A stretch of DNA of 64,000 nt from positions 69,737 to 133,736 of the forward strand of contig NZ_OCND01000003.1 in the NCBI RefSeq assembly GCF_900215535.1. Reading direction: 5' to 3'. The stretch comes from Pseudoxanthomonas wuyuanensis (GTDB lineage Bacteria > Pseudomonadota > Gammaproteobacteria > Xanthomonadales > Xanthomonadaceae). A program made the position numbers and the translations under genes. Of this stretch, positions 54,726 to 63,737 are shown in pieces (position 1 is the stretch's first letter; every line of letters begins with the position of its first letter). The notes beneath the pieces were generated by a model. It ran no database searches. It had not been told where the DNA came from and worked only from the letters and a program-made list of their open reading frames with translations.

Positions 54726-56987
54726 ATGCCCAAACTCGCCCATGCCTGCCTGGCCGCTGGTCTCGCCATGGCCGGCGCCGCTTCCGCCCAAGCCAAGGAG
54801 AACACGATGGCCGATGACCCGTATGCATGGCTGGAGGAAGTGGAAGGCGCCAAACAGCTGGAATGGGTCAAGGCGCTCAACGCCAAGGCGGAAGCGGAAA
54901 TCGCCGCCACCCCGGAGTTCAAGCGGCTCGAGGCCGACATCCGCGCCATCCTGGATTCGGACGCCAAGATTCCCGGCGTGCAGAAGATCGGCGATTACTA
55001 CTACAACTTCTGGAAGGACAAGCACCACGAGCGCGGCCTGTGGCGCCGCACCACGCTGGAGGAGTACCGCAAGGCGCAGCCGCAGTGGGAAACCGTGCTG
55101 GATCTGGATGCGCTGAACAAGGCCGAAGGCAAGAACTGGGTCTGGCACGGCGCCGATTGCCGCAAGCCTGAGTACACCCGCTGCCTGATCGCGCTGTCGC
55201 GCGGCGGCGCCGATGCCGACGAAACCCGCGAGTTCGATCTGACCAGCAAGACCTTCCTGAAGGACGGCTTCTACCGGCCCGAGGCCAAGGGCGCGCTGGG
55301 CTGGAAGGACGCCGATACCGTCTATGTCTTCACCGACTTCGGCGACGGCAGCATGACCAGTTCCGGCTACCCGCGCATCGTCAAGGAATGGAAGCGCGGC
55401 ACGCCGCTCAGCGCCGCCACCGTGGTCTACGAAGGCAGGCCGGACGATATGTACATCGCCGCCTACCACGACGATACGCCGGGTTTCCAGCGCGATTTCG
55501 TCAGCCGCACGCTGGCGTTCTACAACGACGAGCTGTATCTGCGAAGCGATGCACATGGATGTGCGAGTGACGCGGGCGCAGGATGCGCAGAAGCGTCCGA
55601 TGCACATGGATGTGCGAGTGACGCGGGCGCAGGATGCGCAGGAGCGTCCGGCGAGCTGGTCAAGATCGACGCGCCCAACTCGGCCAACAAGGGCGTGCAC
55701 CGGCAGTGGCTGACGCTGGAACTGCGCGAGCCATGGACCGTCGGCGACAAGACCTACGCGGCGGGCAGCCTGCTGGCGGCGAAGTTCGATGACTTCATGG
55801 CCGGCAAGCGTGACTTCGACGTGCTGTTCGCGCCGACCGAAAAGACCTCGCTGGCCGGTTTTGCCTGGACCAGGAACCACCTGGTGTTGAATGTGCTGGA
55901 GGACGTCAAGAACCGCCTGAGCGTGCTGACGCCATCCGATGCGCATGGATGTACGAGTGACGCGGGCGCAGGATGCGCAGAAGCGTCGGCCGATGGCTGG
56001 AAGACCAGCGAATTCGCCGGTGCGCCTGCGTTCGGCACCATCGGCGTCAGCGCCGTCGATGCCGACGACAGCGATGCGGTCTGGCTGACCGTCACCGACT
56101 ACCTGACCCCGACCACCCTGTCGCTGGCCGAGGTATCCGGCAACAGCCAGGGCAAGCAGCCGGAACAGCTGAAATCGATGCCGGCGTTCTTCGATGCCTC
56201 TACCCACGTCATCGAGCAGCACTTCGCCACCAGCCAGGACGGTACCCGCGTGCCGTACTTCCTGGTCCGGCCGAAGGACCTGAAATACGACGGTAGCACG
56301 CCGACCCTGCTGTACGGCTACGGCGGCTTCGAGATCTCGCTGACGCCCGGCTATTCCGGCGGCGTCGGCAAGGGCTGGCTGGAGAAGGGCGGTGTCTACG
56401 CCGTGGCCAACATCCGCGGCGGCGGCGAATACGGCCCGCGCTGGCACCAGGCCGCGCTGAAGGCCAACCGGCACAAGGCCTACGAGGACTTCGCCGCGGT
56501 CGCGCAGGATCTGATCGCGCGCAAGATCACCTCCACCCCGCACCTGGGCATCCAGGGCGGCAGCAACGGCGGGCTGCTGACCGGCAACATGCTGACCCAG
56601 TACCCGGATCTGTTCGGTGCGGTGGTCGTGCAGGTGCCGCTGCTGGACATGAAGCGCTACAGCCACCTGCTGGCCGGCGCCTCGTGGATGGCCGAGTACG
56701 GCAATCCGGACACCGCCGACTGGGAATTCATCCGGACCTTCTCGCCGTACCACCTGTTCGATGCCGGCAAGGACTACCCGCCGACGCTGTTCATGACCTC
56801 CACCCGCGACGACCGCGTGCATCCGGGCCATGCGCGCAAGATGGCGGCCAAGATGCTGGAAGCGGGCAAGGACGTGCGCTACTACGAGAACATCGAAGGC
56901 GGCCACGGCGGCGCGGCCAACAACGCGCAGGCCGCGCACATGAGCGCGCTGGCCTACACCTTCCTCTGGCAGCAGCTGGCCAAATAG
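54726..56987 (+). CDS. Prolyl oligopeptidase (S9A), with in-frame repeat insertions
   Basis: 753 residues from the ATG at 54726 (GGAG upstream, signal MPKLAHACLAAGLAMAGAASAQA). A seven-blade propeller is followed by an alpha/beta-hydrolase domain: YGYGGFEISLTP, ANIRGGGEYGPRWHQAA, catalytic Ser in GIQGGSNGGLL, Asp in TSTRDDRVHPGHA, His in IEGGHGGAAN. It cleaves short peptides after proline in the periplasm. Within the propeller are insertions of a 17-residue unit SDAHGCASDAGAGCAEA, two in tandem (residues about 274-307) and one more (about 404-420). These are translated DNA repeats; without them the flanking propeller sequence reads through. It lies 121 bases upstream of a second S9 peptidase. 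Confidence 0.9.
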   Translation: MPKLAHACLAAGLAMAGAASAQAKENTMADDPYAWLEEVEGAKQLEWVKALNAKAEAEIAATPEFKRLEADIRAILDSDAKIPGVQKIGDYYYNFWKDKHHERGLWRRTTLEEYRKAQPQWETVLDLDALNKAEGKNWVWHGADCRKPEYTRCLIALSRGGADADETREFDLTSKTFLKDGFYRPEAKGALGWKDADTVYVFTDFGDGSMTSSGYPRIVKEWKRGTPLSAATVVYEGRPDDMYIAAYHDDTPGFQRDFVSRTLAFYNDELYLRSDAHGCASDAGAGCAEASDAHGCASDAGAGCAGASGELVKIDAPNSANKGVHRQWLTLELREPWTVGDKTYAAGSLLAAKFDDFMAGKRDFDVLFAPTEKTSLAGFAWTRNHLVLNVLEDVKNRLSVLTPSDAHGCTSDAGAGCAEASADGWKTSEFAGAPAFGTIGVSAVDADDSDAVWLTVTDYLTPTTLSLAEVSGNSQGKQPEQLKSMPAFFDASTHVIEQHFATSQDGTRVPYFLVRPKDLKYDGSTPTLLYGYGGFEISLTPGYSGGVGKGWLEKGGVYAVANIRGGGEYGPRWHQAALKANRHKAYEDFAAVAQDLIARKITSTPHLGIQGGSNGGLLTGNMLTQYPDLFGAVVVQVPLLDMKRYSHLLAGASWMAEYGNPDTADWEFIRTFSPYHLFDAGKDYPPTLFMTSTRDDRVHPGHARKMAAKMLEAGKDVRYYENIEGGHGGAANNAQAAHMSALAYTFLWQQLAK
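55545..55646 (+). repeat. Two tandem 51-bp repeats inside a coding region
   Basis: Copies 55545-55595 and 55596-55646 differ at only a few bases. Each contains two small hairpins, GCACAT-GG-ATGTGC and GCGCA-GGA-TGCGC. They keep the frame because 51 is divisible by three. Confidence 0.85.
55935..55985 (+). repeat. Third 51-bp repeat copy inside the same gene
   Basis: Same unit with substitutions (GCGCATGG, TGTACG in place of GCACATGG, TGTGCG), also in frame, 288 bases after the second copy. Three copies in one gene suggest a dispersed repeat tolerated in surface loops. Confidence 0.85.
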
Positions 56988-56996
56988 AACCCCCTA

Positions 56997-57012
56997 CCCT
57001 GCGAAGGCAGGG
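56997..57012 (+). terminator. Short hairpin after prolyl oligopeptidase
   Basis: CCCTGC-GAAG-GCAGGG begins 9 bases after the stop codon and is followed by a G/A-rich stretch (GAGGAGTGGGGAGGG). Likely a transcript-end hairpin; no T-run. Confidence 0.45.
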
Positions 57013-57108
57013 AGGAGTGGGGAGGGGGCACGCAGTCATGCAGGATCGCGCATTCGGTCCGCCCTCGCTCCGCCACACCATTGCATCCCGCCACCCCGGA
57101 CCCCATCC

Positions 57109-59232
57109 ATGAAGCCGACCCTCTTTCTGCTGGCAGCCACCGTCCTGATGAGCGCTTCCTCCGTTTCCGCCCTTGCCGCACCCGCCACGGCGCCCGATGC
57201 CGCCAGACACCCGCATGTGGTCAAGGCGCCCTTCGGCGCCGAACGCAGCGACGACTACTACTGGCTGCGCGACGACAAGCGCGAAAAGCCCGAGATGCTG
57301 GCTTACCTGCAGGCCGAGAATGCCTATGCCGATGCGGCGATGGCGCCGTTGCAACCGCTGCAGGAAAAGCTGTACGCCGAAATCGTCGGCCGCATCAAGC
57401 AGGATGACGCCAGCGTGCCGTACCGCCTGCGCGGCTGGTGGTACTACACCCGCTTCGAGACCGGCAAGGACTACCCGATCCATGCGCGCCGCCAGGGCAG
57501 CATGGAGGCGCCCGAGCAGGTCCTGCTCAACGTCAACGAACTGGCCGAGGGCAAGGGCTACTACAACGTCGGCGACCTGGAAATCAGCCAGGACAACCGC
57601 ATCCTGGCCTACGCCGAGGACGAAGTCGGCCGCCGCCAGTATGTGATCCGCTTCAAGAACCTGGAGACCGGCGAAATCTACCCGGACACCATTGCCGGGG
57701 TGTCGCCCAACCTGGTCTGGGCCGACGACAACAAGACCCTGTTCTACGTCGAAAACGATCCGGAAACGCTGCTGACGGTGCGGGTCAAGAAGCATGTGCT
57801 GGGCACGCCGGCCGAACAGGACGAACTGGTCTACGAGGAACGCGACGACAGCTTCTACATGGGCATCCGCCGCAGCCGCGACGATCGCTTCATCTGCATC
57901 GGCGTGGAAAGCACCGTGTCCTCGGAAATGCGCTGCACGCCGGCCGCTGCGCCGGGCGAGTTCACCGTGCTGGCGCCGCGTGAGCGTGATGTCGAATACG
58001 ACGCCGACCACCTGGACGGGCGCTGGGTCATCCGCACCAATGCCGGCGCCAGGAACTTCAAGATCGTCACCGCGCCCAGCGATGCCACCTCGCGCGCGCA
58101 GTGGACCGACTGGTTGCCGCATGACGAGGACGTCTACATCGAAGGCTTCGAGCTGTTCGACGGCTTCACCGCCGTCAGCGAGCGCTCGCAAGGCCTGGAA
58201 CGCATCCGCCTGATCAAGGCGGACGGCGCCCAGGAATACGTCAAGGCCGACGAACCGGCCTATTCGATGGGCCTGGACGTCAATTCCGAACACGACACGC
58301 CGTGGCTGCGCTACAGCTACACCTCGCTGACCACCCCGGCGACCACCTATGAGCTGAACACGCAGACCGGCGAGCGCCGGCTGATGAAGCAGCAGCCGGT
58401 GATTGGCTACGACGCCTCGCAGTACACCACCGAACGGGTCTGGGTGGAGGCGCGCGACGGCGTCAAGGTGCCGGTGTCGCTGGTCTACCGGAACGGTTTC
58501 AGGAAGGACGGCACCGCCGCGCTGCTGCAATACGGCTACGGCAGCTATGGCGCCTCGATGGACCCGGGCTTCAGCGGGCCGGTGGTCAGCCTGCTGGATC
58601 GCGGCATGGTCTACGCCATCGCCCATATCCGCGGCGGCCAGGAAATGGGCCGCGCCTGGTACGACGATGGCAAGCTGCTGAAGAAGCAGAACACCTTCAA
58701 CGATTTTGTCGACGTCACCGCCGCGCTGGTCAAGCAGGGCTATGCGGCGCCGGACCGCGTGGCCGCGATGGGCGGCAGCGCCGGCGGCCTGCTGATGGGG
58801 GCGGTCGTCAATATGGCGCCGCAGCAGTACCGGGTCATCGTCTCGCAGGTGCCGTTCGTCGATGTGGTCACCACCATGCTGGACCCGACCATTCCGCTGA
58901 CCACCAACGAATACGACGAATGGGGCAATCCCGAAAAGCGCGAGTACTACGAGTACATGCTGGGCTATTCGCCCTACGACAACCTCAAGCCGCACGACTA
59001 TCCGGCGATGTTCGTCGGCACCGGGCTGTGGGACTCGCAGGTGCAGTACTGGGAACCGGCCAAGTACGTGGCGCGCCTGCGCGATGTCAACACCGGCTCG
59101 CTGCCGGTGCTGTTCCGCACCAACATGGAAGCCGGCCACGGCGGCAAGTCCGGGCGTTTCCGCCGTTACCGGGAAATGTCGGAGTACTACGCGTTCGTGC
59201 TGGATCAACTGGGCGTGGGCCAGACCAGGTAG
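57109..59232 (+). CDS. ptrB: Oligopeptidase B-type S9 serine peptidase
   Basis: 707 residues with a signal peptide (MKPTLFLLAATVLMSASSVSALAA), unlike the cytoplasmic E. coli enzyme. Family landmarks: DDYYWLRDDKREKPE, YNVGDLEISQDNRILAYAEDEVGRRQY, YGYGSYGASMDPGFSG, AHIRGGQEMGRAWYDDGK. Catalytic Ser is in MGGSAGGLLMG, Asp in GLWDSQVQYWEP and His in MEAGHGGKSGRF. Cleaves short peptides after Arg or Lys. It and the preceding prolyl oligopeptidase are distinct S9 subfamilies placed side by side. Confidence 0.92.
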   Translation: MKPTLFLLAATVLMSASSVSALAAPATAPDAARHPHVVKAPFGAERSDDYYWLRDDKREKPEMLAYLQAENAYADAAMAPLQPLQEKLYAEIVGRIKQDDASVPYRLRGWWYYTRFETGKDYPIHARRQGSMEAPEQVLLNVNELAEGKGYYNVGDLEISQDNRILAYAEDEVGRRQYVIRFKNLETGEIYPDTIAGVSPNLVWADDNKTLFYVENDPETLLTVRVKKHVLGTPAEQDELVYEERDDSFYMGIRRSRDDRFICIGVESTVSSEMRCTPAAAPGEFTVLAPRERDVEYDADHLDGRWVIRTNAGARNFKIVTAPSDATSRAQWTDWLPHDEDVYIEGFELFDGFTAVSERSQGLERIRLIKADGAQEYVKADEPAYSMGLDVNSEHDTPWLRYSYTSLTTPATTYELNTQTGERRLMKQQPVIGYDASQYTTERVWVEARDGVKVPVSLVYRNGFRKDGTAALLQYGYGSYGASMDPGFSGPVVSLLDRGMVYAIAHIRGGQEMGRAWYDDGKLLKKQNTFNDFVDVTAALVKQGYAAPDRVAAMGGSAGGLLMGAVVNMAPQQYRVIVSQVPFVDVVTTMLDPTIPLTTNEYDEWGNPEKREYYEYMLGYSPYDNLKPHDYPAMFVGTGLWDSQVQYWEPAKYVARLRDVNTGSLPVLFRTNMEAGHGGKSGRFRRYREMSEYYAFVLDQLGVGQTR

Positions 59233-59246
59233 GTCGCGGCAGGATC

Positions 59247-59268
59247 TTCCCGCCGCTTGCGGCGGGAA
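59247..59268 (+). terminator. Hairpin after oligopeptidase B
   Basis: TTCCCGCCGC-TT-GCGGCGGGAA, a perfect 10-2-10 stem 14 bases after the stop. On either strand it resembles a terminator stem without a long T-tract. Confidence 0.5.
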
Positions 59269-59305
59269 TGCCGTGGCGCTGCCGCGGATGAGGTAAAAGG
59301 AAACG

Positions 59306-59734
59306 GTGAACGACACCCCGCCTGCCAAGGGCCAGCCCCGTACCCGCTTCCGCTGGGCCTGGTGGCTGCTGGCCTACCTCAGCCTGGGCCTGGGCATCGT
59401 GGGCGTATTCGTGCCGGGGCTGCCGACCACGGTGTTCGTCCTGCTGGCCGCCTATGCGGCTTCGCGCGGGTCCGAACGCCTGCACCGTTATCTGATGTGG
59501 CATCCGCGCTTCGGCCCGATGATCCATGACTGGCAGGCGCATGGCGCGGTGAGCCGCCGGGCCAAGTGGGCCGCGACCTGGACCATGTTGTTCTGCGCGC
59601 TGGTGCTGCTGGGCATCATGCTGGCTGTCGGCTCGCATCGCTGGTGGATGACGGCGCTGCCGATCGCCTGCATGGCTGCGGTGGCGGCCTGGCTGTGGCG
59701 GCGTCCGGAACCGCCGGATTTTCCACCGCGCTGA
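59306..59734 (+). CDS. DUF454 (YbaN-like) inner-membrane protein
   Basis: 142 residues from a GTG at 59306 (AAGGA 5 bases upstream). Signature LAYLSLGLGIVGVFVPGLPTTVFVLLAAYAASRGSERLHRYL followed by WHPRFGPMIHDWQAHGAVSRRAK is the DUF454 core. Three or four membrane helices in all. Function unknown. Confidence 0.88.
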   Translation: MNDTPPAKGQPRTRFRWAWWLLAYLSLGLGIVGVFVPGLPTTVFVLLAAYAASRGSERLHRYLMWHPRFGPMIHDWQAHGAVSRRAKWAATWTMLFCALVLLGIMLAVGSHRWWMTALPIACMAAVAAWLWRRPEPPDFPPR

Positions 59735-59845
59735 GCCGGCCGTTCATGCGCCGGAATGCGCCACCGGTTGCCGCACCGCGCAACGCCGGCTGACGGCCTG
59801 CCCGGCCCGATGCGATTTGCCCGGGAATTGATGGCACGCGCTGGC

Positions 59846-59851
59846 TATACT
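59846..59851 (+). promoter_or_regulatory. -10-like box before lptM
   Basis: TATACT lies 7 bases before the lptM ATG, with no Shine-Dalgarno sequence between. A matching -35 box is not clear. It fits a leaderless start. Confidence 0.35.
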
Positions 59852-59858
59852 CGCCGTC

Positions 59859-60089
59859 ATGAAAACACTCTCCCGTTTTGCCATCATCGCGGCCGTCATT
59901 GGCCTGCTGGCCGCCTGCGGCGCCAAGGGCCCGTTGTTCCTGCCGGAAAAGCCGCTGCAGGAAGCGGCGCCCGCCGAAGACGCCGCGACGCCGCCGGGTG
60001 AGGATGCGCCCGATGCGCCGGCACAGCCTGAAGACGACGAAACTCCGGCCGAAGAAGAACCCGCTGCGGCGGCCGACGGGGATGAATAA
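59859..60089 (+). CDS. lptM: LptM (YifL) lipoprotein
   Basis: 76 residues. Signal with lipobox LLAAC (Cys20) followed at once by [12 protein letters not shown], the LptM signature. The rest is an acidic Ala/Pro/Glu tail. LptM assists oxidative maturation of the LptD/LptE lipopolysaccharide translocon. Its place directly before dapF, with an 8-base overlap, is the usual one. Confidence 0.93.
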   Translation: MKTLSRFAIIAAVIGLLAACGAKGPLFLPEKPLQEAAPAEDAATPPGEDAPDAPAQPEDDETPAEEEPAAAADGDE

Positions 60090-60945
60090 CCCGGTCGCCA
60101 GCGCGCCGGGATCGCTGCGTTTCAGCAAGATGCACGGCGCGGGCAACGACTTTGTCGTGCTGGATCTGCGCGCTGGCGCCGCGCCGCCGGATGCGGCGCT
60201 GGCCTCGCGATTGGCCGACCGCCACCGCGGCGTCGGCTGCGACCAGATCCTGACCATCGAGGCGCCGCGTGCGCCGGGTTCGGTGGCCGCGTACCGGATC
60301 TGGAACTCGGACGGTTCGCCCTCGCAACAGTGCGGCAACGGCGCGCGCTGCGTCGCCGCCTGGCTGGTGCGCGACGGCGCCGCGCAGGGCCAACGCTTCC
60401 GCCTGGACAGCCCGCTGGCCACGCACGAGGTGGAAAACCTGGGCGAAGGCCAGTACGCGATCGCGATGGGCGTGCCCGAATTCGAGCCCGCGCGCATTCC
60501 GCTGCACGGCTATCCGCACGCGCAGCCCGAATACGAGGCCGACGTGGGCGAAGGTCTGCGGCTGCGTTTTGGCGCGGTGTCGATGGGCAATCCGCATGCG
60601 GTCATCGAGGTCGCATCGGTGACGCAGGCGCCGGTGGCCAGCCACGGGCCTGCGCTGCAGCAATCGGCATGTTTTCCGCAATCGGTCAATGTCGGTTTTG
60701 CCCAGGTCCAATCGCGCGCGCGCATCGGTCTGCGCGTTTTCGAACGCGGCGTCGGCGAGACGCTGGCTTGCGGCAGCGGCGCCTGCGCGGCAGCGGTGGT
60801 GCTGATGCAGCGCGGTCGCATCGATCATGACGTGGTTGTTGCGTTGCCGGGCGGCGAGCTGCGCATCCGCTGGCCGGGACCGGGCGAAGAGGTCATCATG
60901 TCCGGGCCAAGCGCATTCGTATTCGAAGGGGAATGGAACCGATGA
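60082..60945 (+). CDS. dapF: Diaminopimelate epimerase
   Basis: 287 residues from the ATG at 60082, overlapping the end of lptM; GACGGGG just upstream. Converts LL- to meso-diaminopimelate for lysine and peptidoglycan. Both catalytic Cys motifs are present: [10 protein letters not shown] and LACGSGACA. Also [21 protein letters not shown] and VSMGNPHAV. Overlaps the next gene by ATGA. Confidence 0.97.
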   Translation: MNNPVASAPGSLRFSKMHGAGNDFVVLDLRAGAAPPDAALASRLADRHRGVGCDQILTIEAPRAPGSVAAYRIWNSDGSPSQQCGNGARCVAAWLVRDGAAQGQRFRLDSPLATHEVENLGEGQYAIAMGVPEFEPARIPLHGYPHAQPEYEADVGEGLRLRFGAVSMGNPHAVIEVASVTQAPVASHGPALQQSACFPQSVNVGFAQVQSRARIGLRVFERGVGETLACGSGACAAAVVLMQRGRIDHDVVVALPGGELRIRWPGPGEEVIMSGPSAFVFEGEWNR

Positions 60946-61631
60946 GCGATCATCCCGACAAGGGCGCAGCAGAAAAGCTGGGCGCGCATGAAGTGGCGGC
61001 CTGGTTGCGCCGGCACCCCACGTTCCTGAAACAGTTTCCGGATCTTGCGCTGAGCCTGATCGTGCCGCGCGACGACGGTCCCACTGCATCGCTGGCCAGC
61101 TACCAGCTGGAAGTGCTGCGCGACAAGAACCGCGGCCTGTCCAAGCGGCTGGGCGATCTGTTCGCCAATGCGCAGGAGAACGAGCGGCTGGCCGTGCGCA
61201 CCCATCAGCTGACGCTGGCGCTGCTGAAACAGAACACCGCCGCCGATACGCTGCGCGCGATGGCCGCGGCGCTGGCCGAGGATTTCAATGGCGACCGCGT
61301 CAGCATTGTGCTGCTGCGGCCGGTGGCCGGGCTTGAAGACGCCGACTGGCTGCAGGTCATTGCCCAGGACAGCCCGCATCTGGCGCCGTTCCGCGACTGC
61401 CTGAAAGACGGCGAGCCGATCTGCGGCCGCCTGCAACCGGAGAAGAACTCGTTGCTGTACGCCGCGCGTGCCGACGAAATCCAGTCCTCGGCTCTGCTGC
61501 CGCTGCCCGGCGTGGGCCTGGTGGCGGTCGGCAGCCGCGACGGCAACCGCTTCTATCCCGGCATGGGCACGCTGTTCCTGCGCATGATGGGCGAGGCGCT
61601 GGCTGCGGCGCTGAAGCGTTTCGATGGCTGA
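60942..61631 (+). CDS. DUF484 family (GAF-like) protein
   Basis: 229 residues from the ATG at 60942 in an ATGA overlap with dapF; an ATG 9 bases earlier has worse spacing. The N-terminal helix-rich part ([43 protein letters not shown]) and GAF-like C-terminus ([38 protein letters not shown]) are typical of DUF484. Conserved between dapF and xerC in many gammaproteobacteria; molecular role unknown. Confidence 0.92.
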   Translation: MSDHPDKGAAEKLGAHEVAAWLRRHPTFLKQFPDLALSLIVPRDDGPTASLASYQLEVLRDKNRGLSKRLGDLFANAQENERLAVRTHQLTLALLKQNTAADTLRAMAAALAEDFNGDRVSIVLLRPVAGLEDADWLQVIAQDSPHLAPFRDCLKDGEPICGRLQPEKNSLLYAARADEIQSSALLPLPGVGLVAVGSRDGNRFYPGMGTLFLRMMGEALAAALKRFDG

Positions 61632-61718
61632 GCCGGCGGCTTTCGCTGTCGTTGCCCCGCGCCGCGGCTTGCGGCAGCCGGATGACGGGCCGGGCGGGCG
61701 GCCGCTTCGCTGGCGGCT

Positions 61719-62693
61719 GTGAACAGAACGGCCAAATCGAAACCAACGGCGGCCGGCGTTGCCGCTGGAAAATGCAATCCGGATGAAGGCGGCGGATGGC
61801 TCCAGCCCGTTGACGATTTCCTTGCGCATCTGCAGGTCGAACGCCGCATGTCGGCGCATACGCTGGATGCTTACCGGCGGGATCTGGGCGCGTTTTCCGA
61901 GTGGGCGCAAAAGAACGGCATCGGCGAGCCGATAGCGGTGCAGACCGAACAGTTGCGCGCCTTCATCGCCGCCGAGCACCGGCGCGGGCTGTCGCCCAAG
62001 AGCCTGCAGCGGCGCCTGTCGGCCTGCCGCAGTTTCTACCAGTGGCTGCTCAGGCATGGCCGCATCGCCGCCAGTCCGGCCGCCGGCCTGCGTGCGCCGA
62101 AAGCGCCGCGCAAGCTGCCACAGGTGCTGGATGCCGACGAGGCCACGCGCCTGGTCGAAGTGCCCACCGATGCGCCGCTGGGCCTGCGCGACCGCGCGCT
62201 GCTGGAGCTGTTCTATTCCTCCGGTCTGCGCCTGAGCGAGCTGTGCGCGCTGCACTGGGGCGATCTGGATCTGGCCGACGGCCTGGTCACCGTGATCGGC
62301 AAGGGCAACAAGCAGCGCAAGGTGCCGGTCGGCTCGCATGCGCGCAATGCGCTGGCGGCGTGGCAGAGCGAACAGGGCGCCACCCGCGAAATGCCGGTGT
62401 TCCCCGGCCGCGGCGGCGGTCCGATTTCGCAGCGCGCCGTGCAGATCCGGATCAAGCAGCTGGCGCAGCGGCAGGGGCTGTTCAAGCATGTGCATCCGCA
62501 TATGCTGCGGCACAGCTTCGCCAGCCACATCCTGGAATCGTCCGGCGATCTGCGCGGCGTGCAGGAATTGCTGGGCCATGCCGACATCGCCACCACCCAG
62601 ATCTACACCCACCTGGATTTCCAGCATCTGGCCAAGGTCTACGATGCCGCGCATCCGCGCGCCAAAAGGCGAGTAAAGAGTAAAGAGGAGTGA
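61719..62693 (+). CDS. xerC: Tyrosine recombinase XerC
   Basis: 324 residues from a GTG at 61719. Resolves chromosome dimers at dif with XerD. N-terminal SAM-like domain ([23 protein letters not shown]) and catalytic domain with the full set: Arg in [11 protein letters not shown], Lys in [11 protein letters not shown], His and Arg in [10 protein letters not shown], His in LLGHADI, Tyr in [10 protein letters not shown]. The first ~25 residues are poorly conserved, so the true start might be later. The last residues (RVKSKEE) and the stop codon are encoded by heptamer-repeat DNA, so the C-terminal tail has been altered by the array. Confidence 0.95.
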   Translation: MNRTAKSKPTAAGVAAGKCNPDEGGGWLQPVDDFLAHLQVERRMSAHTLDAYRRDLGAFSEWAQKNGIGEPIAVQTEQLRAFIAAEHRRGLSPKSLQRRLSACRSFYQWLLRHGRIAASPAAGLRAPKAPRKLPQVLDADEATRLVEVPTDAPLGLRDRALLELFYSSGLRLSELCALHWGDLDLADGLVTVIGKGNKQRKVPVGSHARNALAAWQSEQGATREMPVFPGRGGGPISQRAVQIRIKQLAQRQGLFKHVHPHMLRHSFASHILESSGDLRGVQELLGHADIATTQIYTHLDFQHLAKVYDAAHPRAKRRVKSKEE

Positions 62694-62776
62694 GAAGCGA
62701 GTGATGGCTCTGCTTTTCTTTCATTTCTCACTCCTCTTTACTCTTCACCCATTTCTCTCGCTCTTGAACTCGTTCC
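62677..62776. repeat. Heptamer array with inverted arms after xerC
   Basis: A perfect 20-base inverted repeat (62677-62696 and 62725-62744, purine arm then pyrimidine arm) encloses a 28-base loop. In the pyrimidine direction, 7-mers run in phase from 62721 (TCATTTC, TCACTCC, TCTTTAC, TCTTCAC) with decay to about 62776. It includes the xerC stop codon and ends 39 bases before hslV. Confidence 0.85.
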
Positions 62777-62814
62777 GCTCATCCCCACCTCTGTAGGAAC
62801 ACCCCGGAGGCCGC

Positions 62815-63366
62815 ATGGACCCCAGCCAGAATCCCAACGTTTTCCACGCCACCACCATCATCTCGGTCCGCCGCAACGGCCATGTCGCCGTCGCCGGCGA
62901 CGGCCAGGTCACCCTGGGCCACACGGTGATGAAGGGCAACGCGCGCAAGGTGCGCCGGCTGGGCCGCGACGGCCAGGTACTGGCCGGTTTCGCCGGTGCC
63001 GCCGCCGATGCGTTCACGCTGTTCGAACTGTTCGAAGCCAAGCTGGAGAAACACGGCCAGCTGCAGCGCGCCGCGGTCGAACTGGCCAAGGACTGGCGCA
63101 CCGAGCGCCGCCTGGGCAAGCTGGAAGCGTTGCTGGCGGTGGCCGACAAGGAAACCTCGCTGATCATCAGCGGCACCGGCGACGTGATCGAGCCGGAAGA
63201 CGGCATCATCGCCATCGGTTCCGGCGGCTCCTACGCACTGTCGGCGGCCCGCGCGCTGATGACCCATACCGAGCTGGACGCCAAATCCATCGCAGTCGAA
63301 TCGCTCAACATCGCCGGCGACATCTGCATCTATACGAATCGCAACGTGGTGGTGGAGGAGCTGTAG
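62815..63366 (+). CDS. hslV: HslV protease subunit of HslUV (ClpQ)
   Basis: 183 residues with GGAGG before the ATG. The catalytic Thr is exposed after removal of [12 protein letters not shown] (TTIISVRR). Other landmarks: [68 protein letters not shown]. Forms the proteolytic dodecamer of the heat-shock HslUV complex. It is followed by hslU, but 371 bases away instead of the usual few. Confidence 0.97.
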   Translation: MDPSQNPNVFHATTIISVRRNGHVAVAGDGQVTLGHTVMKGNARKVRRLGRDGQVLAGFAGAAADAFTLFELFEAKLEKHGQLQRAAVELAKDWRTERRLGKLEALLAVADKETSLIISGTGDVIEPEDGIIAIGSGGSYALSAARALMTHTELDAKSIAVESLNIAGDICIYTNRNVVVEEL

Positions 63367-63732
63367 GGGCGAGGAACGAGTGGAGAGGAACGATGAAGCT
63401 AGAAACGAGTGAAGAGGAACGATGAAGCTAGAAACGAGTGAAGAGGAACGATGAAGCTAGAAACGAGTGAAGAGGAACGAGAAACGAGTAAAAGCCTGCT
63501 CAGAGACATCGTTTCTTCTCTCCGCTCCAGCTGTTGCCGTTGCTTCTCACTCGTTTCTCACTCCTCTCCACTCGTTCCTAGCCCCTCGTTGCCCCCCACT
63601 CACTTCTCACTCCTCTTCACTCGTTTCTCGTTCCTCTTCACTCGTTCCTAGCCCCTCGTTGCTCCCCACTCGTTTCTCGCTCCTCTCCACTCGTTCCTAG
63701 CTCCTCACTCCTCCCCACTCGTTCCCAGCTCC
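63367..63732. repeat. Long heptamer array between hslV and hslU
   Basis: The left part is purine-rich: GGAACGA, GTGGAGA, GAAACGA, GTGAAGA units, including three perfect copies of a 29-base unit at 63392-63478 (three 7-mers plus one 8-mer). After a ~65-base spacer, 27 contiguous 7-mers in perfect phase run from 63544 to 63732 (TTCTCAC, TCGTTTC, TCACTCC, TCTCCAC, TCGTTCC, TAGCCCC and so on). The two arms are largely complementary (TCGTTCC with GGAACGA, TCTTCAC with GTGAAGA) and can form a very long hairpin. The array stops 5 bases before the hslU start. No gene lies inside. Confidence 0.9.
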
Positions 63733-63737
63733 TGCCC

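Noticed and set aside
53492..54967. 491-codon minus-strand frame over the lipocalin region
   Set aside because: It runs in another frame than the clear lipocalin gene and shows no domain or start signal.
63392..63478. Three perfect 29-base direct repeats, the size of CRISPR repeats
   Set aside because: They are contiguous with no spacers and are built from the heptamers of the surrounding array.
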